Of a DNA stretch of 64,000 nucleotides, positions 1-8,455 are shown in pieces. The position numbers and the translations under genes were made by a program. Every line of letters begins with the position of its first letter. Position 1 is the first letter of the stretch. The notes under the pieces are model-generated. The model saw nothing but the letters and a program-made list of their open reading frames with translations. It was not told where the DNA came from and did no database searches. The stretch lies in assembly GCF_003443995.1 (NCBI RefSeq), contig NZ_QWEY01000003.1:310001-374000 (forward strand). Reading direction: 5' to 3'. The stretch is from Pseudotabrizicola alkalilacus. GTDB taxonomy: Bacteria > Pseudomonadota > Alphaproteobacteria > Rhodobacterales > Rhodobacteraceae.

Positions 1-38
1 GGCAAAGCAGCAATGCGGGGGCGCTGCAGGCGGGGGCG

Positions 39-500
39 TCAGAGCGGCAGAACGGTGGTGGATTTGATCTCTTCCATGCTCAGAAGCGCGGTGACGTTGT
101 AGATCTTCACCTCGGAGATCAGCGCCTGATAGAACTGGTCATAGGCGCGGGCGTTCTTGACCCGCACTTTCAGGATATAGTCGATGTCACCCGCCAGCCG
201 GTGCGCTTCCAGCACCTCGGGGCGGTCGCGCAGGGTCTTGAGGAATTTGCGCTGCCAGTCGGCCTCATGCTCCGAGGTGCGGATCAGCACGAAGAAACAG
301 GCCTCCAGCCCCAGCGCCTCGGCATCCAGTATCGCCGTCTGCCGGGTGATGACGCCTTGTTCGCGCATCCGGCGGATGCGGTTCCAGACCGGAGTTTTGG
401 ATGACCCCACCTTGCGGGCAATTTCATCCAGCGACTGGCTGGCATCCAGCTGCAATTCGCCAAGGATTTTCCGGTCCAGTTCGTCCAGTTGGGCCGCCAT
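39..500 (-). CDS. Lrp/AsnC family transcriptional regulator
   Basis: 153 residues, the usual length for the Lrp/AsnC family. The N-terminal winged helix-turn-helix (about residues 5-50) begins LDELDRKILGELQ and contains SLDEIARKVG and TPVWNRIRRM. The C-terminal RAM/effector domain contains HRLAGDIDYILKVRV. The ATG at 498-500 was chosen because the longer in-frame extension only reads the shadow of the next gene. It is divergent from the sulfur assimilation operon across about 140 bp. Local control of that operon is therefore a reasonable inference, but no operator was identified. The effector is unknown. Confidence 0.9.
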   Translation of the reverse strand: MAAQLDELDRKILGELQLDASQSLDEIARKVGSSKTPVWNRIRRMREQGVITRQTAILDAEALGLEACFFVLIRTSEHEADWQRKFLKTLRDRPEVLEAHRLAGDIDYILKVRVKNARAYDQFYQALISEVKIYNVTALLSMEEIKSTTVLPL

Positions 501-638
501 TCGCCATTTCCCCCGTTTTACGGAACCCCTGCCCCGCTTTGGCGCAGTATCGGAACAGGTTTCCTTATCTGCAAGGGGGCATGGCCCTGCACAGGGAAAA
601 TATCCTATATTGAGGTCTGCAAACCAGAGGATTCTGCC

Positions 639-1406
639 ATGACCCCGTTGCATCAGCCCGCGCTGCCCGCTGTCACCTTTGCCGGTGCCGGTCCGGGTGC
701 GGCCGAGCATCTGACGCTGGGGGCCTTGCGGGCGCTGCAGGAGGCCGAGGTGGTGATCCATGACCGGCTGGTGGGCGACGAGATTCTGGCGCTGATTCCG
801 CCGCATGTCGCGCGGATTGATGTCGGCAAGCATGGCTTTGGCCCCTCGACCCCGCAAGACACCATCAATGCCACGCTGGTGGCCCATGCAATGACCGGCG
901 CGCGGGTGGTTCGGCTCAAGGGCGGCGATTGCGGGATTTTCGGGCGGCTGGACGAAGAGATGGATGCGCTGAGTGCGGCCGGTCTGCCCTTCCGCATCCT
1001 GCCCGGCCTGACCTCGGCCAGCGTGGCAGCTGCAACCATCGGCCAGAGCCTGACCCGGCGCGGGCGCAATGCCAGCCTGCGCATTCTGACCGGGCATGAC
1101 ATGGCGGGCTTTGCCGAACAGGACTGGCGCGGTCTGGCCCGTGCGGGAGAGGTTGCGGCGATCTATATGGGCAAGAAATCCGCCCGCTTCATTCAGGGTC
1201 GACTGATGATGCACGGTACATCGGCCACAACCCCCATCAGCATCGTTGAAAACGTCAGCCGCCCCGATCAGCGGATCATCGGCACCACATTGGCCCAATT
1301 GCCCGAGGCCATTGCCGAATGCGACGGACCTGCGGTCATTCTCTTCGGTCTCGCCCCGCGTGAGGCCGGTCATTCCCTTGCCCAGCTGAAAGAAGCCAAA
1401 GCATGA
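639..1406 (+). CDS. cobA: Uroporphyrinogen-III C-methyltransferase (SUMT)
   Basis: 255 residues covering only the SAM-dependent tetrapyrrole methylase domain. It carries the glycine-rich GAGPGAAEHLTLGALRAL start, VVIHDRLV, VRLKGGD and a PGLTSASVAAATIG motif typical of CobA/CysG-C. It methylates uroporphyrinogen III to precorrin-2, the first step to the siroheme needed by the sulfite reductase two genes downstream. The dehydrogenase/chelatase half found in fused CysG is absent here and must be encoded elsewhere. The ATG at 639 follows a weak AGAGG ribosome site. First gene of a tight operon, overlapping the next gene by 4 bp. Confidence 0.92.
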   Translation: MTPLHQPALPAVTFAGAGPGAAEHLTLGALRALQEAEVVIHDRLVGDEILALIPPHVARIDVGKHGFGPSTPQDTINATLVAHAMTGARVVRLKGGDCGIFGRLDEEMDALSAAGLPFRILPGLTSASVAAATIGQSLTRRGRNASLRILTGHDMAGFAEQDWRGLARAGEVAAIYMGKKSARFIQGRLMMHGTSATTPISIVENVSRPDQRIIGTTLAQLPEAIAECDGPAVILFGLAPREAGHSLAQLKEAKA

Positions 1407-1720
1407 GCCGCCGTTTCACCCCCAAAGTCGTCACCGCCAACCGCCTGCGCGAAGGCGATGTGGTCTATCTGACCGCCGATGATCAATGGTCGCTGTTTCA
1501 CCATGAGGCGGAACTGATCGACGATGAGGCGCATGCACAGATCCGCCTGCTGTTTGCCTCAAGCCAGAAACTGGCGGTGGTCGGCCCCTATCTGGCCGAT
1601 GCCAAGCAAGGCCAGAACGGGCCAGAGCCGGTGCATTTCCGCGAGGCGTTCCGCACCCGTGGCCCGTCAAACTATGATCACGGCAAACAAGCCGATTTCC
1701 CTGCAGATCTGGGGGTTTGA
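1403..1720 (+). CDS. DUF2849 domain protein of the sulfite reductase operon
   Basis: 105 residues, overlapping the methyltransferase by ATGA and ending just before the sulfite reductase. The sequence (FTPKVVTANRLREGDVVYLT..., later VGPYLADA) matches the DUF2849 family, which occurs beside sulfite/nitrite reductases in alphaproteobacteria. There is no signal peptide or cysteine motif. A role in sulfite reduction is inferred from position only; the biochemical function is not known to me. Confidence 0.85.
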   Translation: MSRRFTPKVVTANRLREGDVVYLTADDQWSLFHHEAELIDDEAHAQIRLLFASSQKLAVVGPYLADAKQGQNGPEPVHFREAFRTRGPSNYDHGKQADFPADLGV

Positions 1721-1721
1721 G

Positions 1722-3392
1722 ATGTATTCCTATTCCGATTTCGACGACTCCTTCGTCCGCGCCCGCGTCGCGCAATTCACCCAGCAGGTCGAACGTCGGC
1801 TGGATGGCTCGCTGACCGAAGAAGAATTCCGCCCCTTGCGGCTGATGAACGGCCTCTATCTGCAACTGCATGCCTATATGCTGCGGGTGGCGATCCCCTA
1901 TGGCACGATCAGCCCGCATCAGATGCGCCAGCTGGCCTATATTGCCGACACCTATGACAAGGGCTACGGCCACTTCACCACCCGGCAGAACATCCAGTTC
2001 AACTGGCCCAAACTGCCCGATGTGCCTGCCATTCTGTCGGCCTTGGCTGATGTCGAGATGCATGCGATCCAGACCTCTGGCAACTGCGTGCGCAATGTGA
2101 CCGCTGACCATTTTGCGGGTGCGGCGGCGGATGAGATCGAAGACCCCCGCCCCTATGCCGAACTGCTGCGGCAATGGTCCACTGACCATCCGGAGTTCCA
2201 GTTCCTGCCGCGCAAGTTCAAGATCGCCATCACCGGCAGCCCGAATGACCGCGCCGTGACCCGCGCGCATGACATCGGGTTGCGGATGGTTAAGAACGCC
2301 GCTGGCGAGTCCGGGTTCGAGGTGATGGTCGGCGGTGGTCTGGGCCGCACGCCGATGATCGCGCATACCGTACGGGATTTCCTGCCCGTGGCCGATCTGC
2401 TTCCTTACGTCGAAGCGGTGCTGTCGGTCTACAACACGCTGGGACGGCGCGACAACAAGTACAAGGCGCGCATCAAGATCACCGTGCATGAGACTGGGAA
2501 AGAAGAGATTTCCCGCATGATCGAAGAGCGGTTCGCCGAGCTGCGCCCGCTGTTCGGCGGCCATGATCAGGAGTTGCTGGAAGACATCCGAGCCGCCTTT
2601 GCGCCTCCCGCCTTCCGCAATGCGCCGGTTGATGCCTATGACGCGTTTTACAAGGCCGACCCGGTGTTCCGGTCTTGGGCCGATACCAATCTGGCCGCGC
2701 ATCGCAATGACCAGTATGCCATCGTCACCATCAGCGTCAAAGCCCATGGCCAGACGCCGGGCGATGCCTCGTCCGATCAGATGCGGCTGATGGCCGATCT
2801 GGCCGAGCGCTATGGCCATGGCGATCTGCGCATCAGCCATGAGCAGAACGTGATCCTGCCGCATGTCCACAAATCCGACCTGCCTGCCGTGCATGCGGCT
2901 TTGGCGCAGGTCGGTCTGGCCACCGCCAATGTCGGGCTGATTTCCGATATCATCGCCTGCCCCGGCATGGATTATTGCGCCCTTGCCACTGCGCGCTCGA
3001 TTCCCATCGCAACCCAGATCGCCGAGCGGTTCAAGGCGCTGGATCTGGAGCATGAGGTCGGGCCGCTGAAGATCAAGATTTCCGGCTGCATCAACGCCTG
3101 CGGCCACCACCATGTTGGCCATATCGGCATTCTGGGGCTGGATCGGGCGGGGGTGGAGAATTACCAGATCACCCTTGGCGGCGACGGGTCGGAAACCGCC
3201 GCCATCGGTGACAAGACCGGGCCGGGCTTTGCCTATGACGAGATCGTGCCGGCGGTGGAACGCATCGTGCGCGCCTATCTGACAGTGCGCGCAGCACCCC
3301 AAGAATCATTCCTCGAAACCTTCCGCCGTCTGGGCATGGACCCGTTCAAGGCCGCGCTCTACGACACCGAAAGCGCTCAGGATGCCGCGTGA
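1722..3392 (+). CDS. cysI: Assimilatory nitrite/sulfite reductase, siroheme/[4Fe-4S] hemoprotein
   Basis: 556 residues with two ferredoxin-like half domains followed by siroheme domains. The cluster/siroheme ligands are C413-x5-C419 (CPGMDYC) and C456-x3-C460 (GCINACGHHH), the standard CysI pattern. It reduces sulfite to sulfide. Operon company (siroheme methyltransferase, APS reductase, ferredoxin-NADP reductase) favours sulfite over nitrite as substrate and a ferredoxin-type electron supply, since no cysJ flavoprotein is present. The ATG at 1722 is one base after the DUF2849 stop codon. The 3' end overlaps cysH by 11 bp. Confidence 0.94.
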   Translation: MYSYSDFDDSFVRARVAQFTQQVERRLDGSLTEEEFRPLRLMNGLYLQLHAYMLRVAIPYGTISPHQMRQLAYIADTYDKGYGHFTTRQNIQFNWPKLPDVPAILSALADVEMHAIQTSGNCVRNVTADHFAGAAADEIEDPRPYAELLRQWSTDHPEFQFLPRKFKIAITGSPNDRAVTRAHDIGLRMVKNAAGESGFEVMVGGGLGRTPMIAHTVRDFLPVADLLPYVEAVLSVYNTLGRRDNKYKARIKITVHETGKEEISRMIEERFAELRPLFGGHDQELLEDIRAAFAPPAFRNAPVDAYDAFYKADPVFRSWADTNLAAHRNDQYAIVTISVKAHGQTPGDASSDQMRLMADLAERYGHGDLRISHEQNVILPHVHKSDLPAVHAALAQVGLATANVGLISDIIACPGMDYCALATARSIPIATQIAERFKALDLEHEVGPLKIKISGCINACGHHHVGHIGILGLDRAGVENYQITLGGDGSETAAIGDKTGPGFAYDEIVPAVERIVRAYLTVRAAPQESFLETFRRLGMDPFKAALYDTESAQDAA

Positions 3393-4131
3393 CCTGCACT
3401 CCGGCCCGGTGGCGGACCGGGTGCAGGCGCTGAACGCGCGCTACAAGCACCATTCCGCAACCGCCGTGCTGGAACACTCTCTGCGCGACGCTGATCTGGG
3501 CCATGTGGCGCTGGTGTCGTCCTTTGGCGCGGAATCGGTGGTGCTTTTGCATCTGGTCTCGGTGATCGCGCCGGAAACCCCGGTGCTGTTCATCGACACC
3601 CGCATGCTGTTTGCCGAGACGCTCGACTATCAGCGTGAGCTGGCGGAAAAGCTGCATCTGTGCGACGTCCGCACCATCCGCGCCAATCCCGCACGGGTAA
3701 ACTTTGAAGACCCTGACGGCACCCTGCACCAGTTCAACACCGATGCCTGCTGCGCCGTGCGCAAGGTGGAGCCGCTGGAACGGGCGCTGTCAAAGTTCGA
3801 TGGCTGGATCACCGGGCGCAAGCGCTATCAGGCTGACACCCGCACCACGGTCGATTTCTTCGAGGCCGAAGGCGACACCCGGATCAAGGTCAACCCCCTC
3901 GCACACTGGGGCCGCGAAGACCTTGAGGAATACATCGTCAACAACCGCCTGCCGCGTCATCCGCTGGTGGCCAGGGGCTATCCCTCCATCGGTTGCGCGC
4001 CCTGCACCAGCCCGGTGAAACCGGGTGAAGACCCGCGCGCAGGCCGTTGGCGTGGAACACAAAAAACCGAATGCGGCATCCATTTCATTGATGGCAAGCC
4101 GGTTCGCATCACAAAGGACACCGCCGCATGA
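3382..4131 (+). CDS. cysH: Adenylylsulfate (APS) reductase, [4Fe-4S] type CysH
   Basis: 249 residues. It has the PAPS-reductase fold start VSSFGAESVVLLHL. Four cluster cysteines are visible as C123-C124 and C205-x2-C208, and the C-terminal catalytic cysteine is C231 (KTECGIH). The CC...CxxC signature marks the iron-sulfur, APS-using class (EC 1.8.4.10), so APS rather than PAPS is the likely substrate. It produces sulfite for CysI. It starts inside the cysI 3' end and overlaps DUF934 by 4 bp, so translation is probably coupled. No ATP sulfurylase (cysDN) gene is in the window. Confidence 0.94.
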   Translation: MPRDLHSGPVADRVQALNARYKHHSATAVLEHSLRDADLGHVALVSSFGAESVVLLHLVSVIAPETPVLFIDTRMLFAETLDYQRELAEKLHLCDVRTIRANPARVNFEDPDGTLHQFNTDACCAVRKVEPLERALSKFDGWITGRKRYQADTRTTVDFFEAEGDTRIKVNPLAHWGREDLEEYIVNNRLPRHPLVARGYPSIGCAPCTSPVKPGEDPRAGRWRGTQKTECGIHFIDGKPVRITKDTAA

Positions 4132-4532
4132 GCGTGATCGTCACCGATACGGGCTTTGCGCCCGCCCCGCTGGTCAGCAGCGTCACGCTGGACCAGATCG
4201 CCGCCCATCAGGGCGCGCTGGATTTGACCCACACCGATGACCCGGTGGCGGTCGAACCCTATCTGCCCGACCTGTCGCTGATCCGCATCTCGTTTCCCGC
4301 CTTCAGCGATGGCCGCGCCTTTACCATCGCGCGCCGGTTGCGGATGCTGGGCTACATGGGCGAGTTGCGCGCGATCGGCCCGGTGATCTCTGATCAATAC
4401 GCGATGGCCCGCCGTGTCGGCTTTGACTCGGTTGAAATCCCCGATGATCTGGCCGCCCGCCAGCCCGCAGAGCAATGGGTGTTCCGCGCCGACTGGCAGG
4501 CGCACAACTATCAGGCCCGCCTGCGCGCCTGA
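4128..4532 (+). CDS. DUF934 family protein, probable sulfite-reduction accessory
   Basis: 134 residues beginning MSVIVTDTGF. Central motifs are FPAFSDGRAFTIARRLR and LRAIGPVISDQ, characteristic of DUF934, a family that accompanies CysI/CysH. Last gene of the tightly overlapping cobA-DUF2849-cysI-cysH-DUF934 run. No transmembrane segment or catalytic motif is visible. The link to sulfite reduction is from gene neighbourhood; the molecular role is unknown. Confidence 0.88.
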   Translation: MSVIVTDTGFAPAPLVSSVTLDQIAAHQGALDLTHTDDPVAVEPYLPDLSLIRISFPAFSDGRAFTIARRLRMLGYMGELRAIGPVISDQYAMARRVGFDSVEIPDDLAARQPAEQWVFRADWQAHNYQARLRA

Positions 4533-4604
4533 GTCCCCCAACCTGTCCCTGAGACACCCCGCCGCTTTCCTCTGATCCGGATCATAGCTAAAAGGAAGAC
4601 GCCG

Positions 4605-5465
4605 GTGTACCCGCCGGACACAACTCTCATGACCGAAGTGACCCTGATGACCGACGAAAAGACCGCCGCAGCCCCCGTCAAACCGCATCTGCCCGATGCG
4701 GCCAAGGTGACTTCGGTGACCCATTGGACCGACCGGCTGTTTTCCTTCCGGGTCGAGCGTCCGCGCACCCTGCGCTTCCGCTCGGGTGAGTTCGTGATGA
4801 TCGGCCTGCTGGGTGACACCGGCAAACCCCTGCTGCGCGCCTATTCCATCGCCTCCCCCGCCTGGGATGAAGAGCTGGAGTTCTACTCGATCAAGGTGCC
4901 CGATGGCCCGCTGACCAGCCGGTTGCAGCACATCAAGGTCGGCGACGAGATCATCCTGCGCCCCAAGCCCGTGGGTACGCTGGTGCATGACGCGCTGTTG
5001 CCCGGCAAGCGGCTGTGGTTTCTGGCCACCGGCACCGGCATCGCGCCTTTTGCCAGCCTGATGCGCGAACCAGACACCTATGAGAAATACGACCAGATCA
5101 TCATGATGCACACCTGCCGCGAAGTGGCAGAGCTGGAATACGGTCGCCAGCTGGTCGACAGCCTGAAAGATGATCCGCTGATCGGCGAGATGGTAGGCGA
5201 CAAGCTGTTGTATTACCCCACCACCACCCGCGAACCCTTTGCGCGCATGGGTCGGGTCACCGACAACCTGTCGTCGGGCAAGGTGTTTGCCGACCTTGGC
5301 CTGCCGCCGATGGACCGCGCCACCGACCGCGCCATGGTCTGCGGCAGCCTCGCGTTCAACGTTGATGTCAAAGCCATTCTCGAAGGCTTTGGCCTGCGCG
5401 AAGGCGCCAATTCCGACCCGCAGGAATATGTGGTGGAAAAAGCCTTTGTCGGCGACGGCATCTGA
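4605..5465 (+). CDS. fpr: Ferredoxin/flavodoxin-NADP(+) reductase
   Basis: FAD/NADP oxidoreductase close to the Rhodobacter FPR type. FAD-binding segment RAYSIASPAWDEELEFYSIKV, NADP segment LATGTGIAPFASLMR, and C-terminal VVEKAFVGDGI. It supplies reduced ferredoxin, plausibly to the sulfite reductase just upstream, and may also act in oxidative stress. Start choice is uncertain. The GTG at 4605 has the best ribosome site (AAAGGAAG about 7 bases upstream), giving 286 residues. In-frame ATGs at 4629 and 4647 give shorter products, the last matching the roughly 272 residues I recall for Rhodobacter FPR. It lies 72 bp after DUF934 and may be separately transcribed. Confidence 0.92.
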   Translation: MYPPDTTLMTEVTLMTDEKTAAAPVKPHLPDAAKVTSVTHWTDRLFSFRVERPRTLRFRSGEFVMIGLLGDTGKPLLRAYSIASPAWDEELEFYSIKVPDGPLTSRLQHIKVGDEIILRPKPVGTLVHDALLPGKRLWFLATGTGIAPFASLMREPDTYEKYDQIIMMHTCREVAELEYGRQLVDSLKDDPLIGEMVGDKLLYYPTTTREPFARMGRVTDNLSSGKVFADLGLPPMDRATDRAMVCGSLAFNVDVKAILEGFGLREGANSDPQEYVVEKAFVGDGI

Positions 5466-5483
5466 GCCCGCGACCAGAGCTAA

Positions 5484-5522
5484 AATGGAAAAGGCCGCGC
5501 AATCTGCGCGGCCTTTTCCATT
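5484..5522. terminator. Bidirectional rho-independent terminator
   Basis: Perfect 18-bp inverted repeat (AATGGAAAAGGCCGCGCA and its complement) around a 3-base loop. It sits between the converging fpr stop (5465) and the stop of the Ala-rich gene (5536). The A-rich and T-rich edges of the stem serve as U-tracts for both directions. Confidence 0.9.
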
Positions 5523-5535
5523 CTGTCAGCCCGGA

Positions 5536-6219
5536 TCAGAGGCCGAGCGCAGCTTTGACCTGGGTGATCACACCCTGCAACAGCGCCGGGTTGGAAGCAG
5601 CAGCATCGACTGCCGATTTCAGCGTGGTCTTGGTGGTGGCATCCAGCGACGAGCCGTCAATCAGACCCTTCACCGCGTCGGCGTTGAAGTTGTCCGGATC
5701 AAGCGCTGCAGCTCCAGCAGTGGCGGCACTGCTTGCCGCCTCATCAGCGGCATCGGCAGCATTCTCGGCAGCTTCTGTCGCCGCATTGGCAGCATCAGCG
5801 GCACCATCAGTTGCGGCGTCGGCAGCGCCTTCGACAGCCTGAGCAGCGGCGGCGGCAGCACCCTGAGCCGCTTCGGCTGCGGCTGCTGCAGCAGCTTCGG
5901 CAGCAGCGGCGGCCTCTTCCACAGCTTCGGTCACGGCGGCGGCTTCGGCTTCTGCGGCGGCTATGGCAGCCTCTGCCTCGGCGGCGGCCTCAGCTTCTGC
6001 GGCAGCCAGAGCAACGGCGGCCTCTTCGGCGGCGGCAGCAGCGGCGGCTTCGGCCTCTGCTGCGGCGGCAGCGGCAGCTTCCTCAGCGGCGCGCGCTTCG
6101 GCAGCGGCAGTCGCAGCAGCCTGTTCGGCGGCCTGTTGTGCCGGCAGGTAGCTGAATTGATAATACCCGCCCGCCGCCAGCAAGATAACAATGGCGCCGA
6201 TGATTACACTCTTGTTCAT
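5536..6219 (-). CDS. Alanine-rich membrane-anchored helical protein
   Basis: 227 residues. An N-terminal transmembrane or uncleaved signal segment (VIIGAIVILLAAGGYY) is followed by about 140 residues made almost entirely of Ala and Glu in AAEAEAAAA-type runs, which should form a long charged helix or coiled coil. A small C-terminal domain (DPDNFNADAVKGLIDGSSL...VITQVKAALGL) is of normal composition. Start ATG at 6217-6219, with GGGAG eight bases upstream. The body is probably periplasmic. Function unknown. The low-complexity tract also creates long false reading frames on the other strand. Confidence 0.8.
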   Translation of the reverse strand: MNKSVIIGAIVILLAAGGYYQFSYLPAQQAAEQAAATAAAEARAAEEAAAAAAAEAEAAAAAAAEEAAVALAAAEAEAAAEAEAAIAAAEAEAAAVTEAVEEAAAAAEAAAAAAAEAAQGAAAAAAQAVEGAADAATDGAADAANAATEAAENAADAADEAASSAATAGAAALDPDNFNADAVKGLIDGSSLDATTKTTLKSAVDAAASNPALLQGVITQVKAALGL

Positions 6220-6452
6220 GTTCAGTACTCCCATTGCCGGGTGTCCCGCCCGGTTGTGCGGTTCATATGGCATTTGACACCCCCGTTGAAAAGCCACTTG
6301 CCGCGATGCGGCATGGATTCCGCCATGCATTTCGGCGATTCGACGGAAATTCCACGCTTTTCCGGGGTGGTTCGGCAATGAATCGCATTGAACCCAAAGC
6401 AAGGGAAGACTATCTTGCCCGCGCTTGAGCAAACCACAAAAGGACGCACACC

Positions 6453-6998
6453 ATAGCCCGCAGACCCCATAACGCCCCGCCACAACGTGACACCGGCCCG
6501 CGTATCAATGATCGGATCCGCAGCCCGGAAATCCGCCTGATCGGTGCGGATGGCGAAAACGTTGGCGTCGTGACGCCCGCCCGCGCCATGGCCATGGCGG
6601 AAGAGGCCGGCCTCGATCTGGTCGAGATCAGCCCCAATGCCGAGCCGCCGGTCTGCAAGATCATGGATTTCGGCAAGTTCAAGTATGAGACGCAAAAGCG
6701 CGAAGCCGAAGCGCGCAAGAAACAGCACATCATCGAGATCAAGGAAATCAAGTTCCGTCCCGGCACCGATACGCATGACTATGACGTCAAGATGCGCTCG
6801 GTGCTGAAGTTCCTGAGCGAGGGCGACAAGGTCAAGGTGACACTGCGCTTTCGTGGCCGCGAGATGGCCCACCAGGATCTGGGGCTGGAGCTTCTGAACC
6901 GCGTCGCCGCCGATGTGGCCGAGGCCGAGGCAGGCAAGGTCGAATCCTTCCCCCGGCTCGAAGGCCGGCAGATGGTGATGATGATCGGCCCGAAGTAA
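6453..6998 (+). CDS. infC: Translation initiation factor IF-3, apparent AUA start
   Basis: 181 residues. Both IF3 domains are present: N-terminal [20 protein letters not shown]...[26 protein letters not shown], a lysine-rich linker, and C-terminal [17 protein letters not shown]...[13 protein letters not shown]. There is no ATG, GTG or TTG in frame before 6570, which would remove most of the N-domain. Reading back, the conserved N-terminus continues to an ATA at 6453-6455. A good AAAGGA ribosome site lies 8 bases before it, and an in-frame TGA at 6426. IF3 genes are known for rare start codons that let IF3 repress its own translation. No rpmI-rplT follows; a terminator does. Confidence 0.93.
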   Translation: MARRPHNAPPQRDTGPRINDRIRSPEIRLIGADGENVGVVTPARAMAMAEEAGLDLVEISPNAEPPVCKIMDFGKFKYETQKREAEARKKQHIIEIKEIKFRPGTDTHDYDVKMRSVLKFLSEGDKVKVTLRFRGREMAHQDLGLELLNRVAADVAEAEAGKVESFPRLEGRQMVMMIGPK

Positions 6999-7004
6999 AG
7001 GCCG

Positions 7005-7023
7005 GAATTTTCGCAGAAAATTC
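7005..7023. repeat. Palindromic intergenic repeat GAATTTTC-N3-GAAAATTC
   Basis: 8-bp arms around GCA, located 7 bp after the infC stop and before its terminator. The same palindrome, with spacer TGC or GCA, occurs twice more at 33433-33451 and 33494-33512. Three near-identical AT-rich palindromes in a GC-rich genome suggest a dispersed element or protein-binding site. Confidence 0.75.
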
Positions 7024-7034
7024 GTATCGGAATG

Positions 7035-7056
7035 CGGGGGCCAAGGCCCCCGTTTT
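7035..7056 (+). terminator. Rho-independent terminator of infC
   Basis: Stem CGGGGGCC/GGCCCCCG around AA, followed by TTTT and an AT-rich stretch, 37 bp after the infC stop codon. Confidence 0.8.
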
Positions 7057-7226
7057 CACAAAATAGGATATTCTGAGAAAGGAGACGACCCCATACTTTT
7101 CCGGGTATCTTGCTGAGATGATACATAGGGTCATTTCACCCCTTTTTCGCAAACAGGGTGGCAAGAAGTGTCACATCTGTCTTCATCAGCCAGTCGAACA
7201 AAAGGATCCGTTCAAAGATCACCTCA

Positions 7227-8381
7227 TCAGGTCGTGCCCACGCGAATGAATGTATTGCACAAATCGGTTACGGATTCCACGATGCCGTCGGATTCAAAGG
7301 CCCTGTATCTTTCCCGGAAGTCGGACATTTTGCTGCCCAGCTTCCTTTTTGTGAAGGCCTCGCCGCCGGACATACGGTACACGTCCTCCTTGGGCGCGCC
7401 CAGATACCCTACAAGCCTGCCGGCTCCCATGTTCTGCACCAGAAATGCAGGCACCTGAAAACTGGTGGAATCCAGACAAATCATGCTCATCTTGCTGACC
7501 TGACCTGTCTTGATCAGGAAATAGACAAGCGGTTCCAGCGTCAGCGCCTGACTATAGAAAGAGTCCAGATCGATAACGTCGAAGCGAGACGAAAGAAGCC
7601 TCCTGACCAAGTCTGACTCCCGCTTGTAGCGCTCATCAGCCCGGAAAATCACCTTTAAGCTTCGGCCGTGATCTTTCTCGGCGCGCTCTATCAGACTCCC
7701 ATAAAGGATGGCAAGCTCCTGCTGATTTCCAAAATCGTACATCCCGTCGTGAAATGTTTTCGTGCACCAGGGACGATAGGCAAGCATCACACATTCGTCC
7801 AGGTCGACTCCGGAAAGCTTTTCCAGATTGCAGAACTTCCTGATCTTGACGCTGCGATCGAAGAAGTCAGTAAGAAGCGAAAAACTCAAAGTTTGGATTG
7901 GGCGATCAGCCGCCAACTTGACAGTTGTTTTGTGCACGAATCCGAAACTAAGATATTGATCTACTGTCACTTCATCTGAAAAGACATTAGACAATCTTTC
8001 CACATATGATTTTCCATGCATCGCGTTCCCAAATCCGTCAGGATAAAAGGAAACCAAATTTCGCTTTTTCGGAAAGACTGTGCGCACCATATTCAGGTTC
8101 CTGACAAGAGCCTGGAACTGAGTGTCGTCGTGATGAAAACAAACAGATCTTATGCTGTCGCAATCCTCAAAATACTGCACCGCGGTCTCAAAATCACAGA
8201 AGTCATCCCCAATTTCCTGAGCCTGTGGCAGCATGTTTTTGTCAATCACAATCTTCGATTTCTCCCCTGCGGCAGTAAAGAACTCGTGCATCATAATTGC
8301 CGGAAGAAGAAAGAGCTTGGTGCTGGGGCAGAAAATAATATTACCGCATTTTCCCGTTTCAGGCATTATGGTCTTTTCCAT
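7227..8381 (-). CDS. AT-rich unknown protein, possible glycosyltransferase-like
   Basis: 384 residues with no family I can name confidently. Base composition is visibly lower in GC than all flanking genes, and codons such as AAA, GAT and TTT are common, a sign of transfer from elsewhere. It has no signal peptide or transmembrane segment. Predicted alternating strands and helices (for example VIFRADERYKRESDLVRRLLSS, LEPLVYFLIKTGQVSKM) recall the two-domain fold of sialyl/polysialyl-type transferases, but no diagnostic motif is seen, so this is speculation. The ATG at 8381 lacks a clear ribosome site; an ATG five codons later is an alternative. It stands alone between infC and the molybdenum cluster. 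Confidence 0.8.
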   Translation of the reverse strand: MEKTIMPETGKCGNIIFCPSTKLFLLPAIMMHEFFTAAGEKSKIVIDKNMLPQAQEIGDDFCDFETAVQYFEDCDSIRSVCFHHDDTQFQALVRNLNMVRTVFPKKRNLVSFYPDGFGNAMHGKSYVERLSNVFSDEVTVDQYLSFGFVHKTTVKLAADRPIQTLSFSLLTDFFDRSVKIRKFCNLEKLSGVDLDECVMLAYRPWCTKTFHDGMYDFGNQQELAILYGSLIERAEKDHGRSLKVIFRADERYKRESDLVRRLLSSRFDVIDLDSFYSQALTLEPLVYFLIKTGQVSKMSMICLDSTSFQVPAFLVQNMGAGRLVGYLGAPKEDVYRMSGGEAFTKRKLGSKMSDFRERYRAFESDGIVESVTDLCNTFIRVGTT

Positions 8382-8455
8382 TTACTTTTGAGAGCCCCAG
8401 GTCGCTGAGGTGTTGCCCCAAGATCGCCTGATGAGGCGAGAGGATCAAGCGCTCT

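Noticed and set aside
1431-3302. 623-residue open frame antisense to cysI
   Set aside because: cysI carries all cluster ligands in the other strand; the antisense product is low-complexity.
5733-6155. Overlapping Arg/Gln-rich and Ala-rich frames opposite the Ala-rich gene
   Set aside because: Consequences of GCN-repeat codons read in other frames; only the minus-strand frame has a signal anchor, a ribosome site and a normal C-terminal domain.
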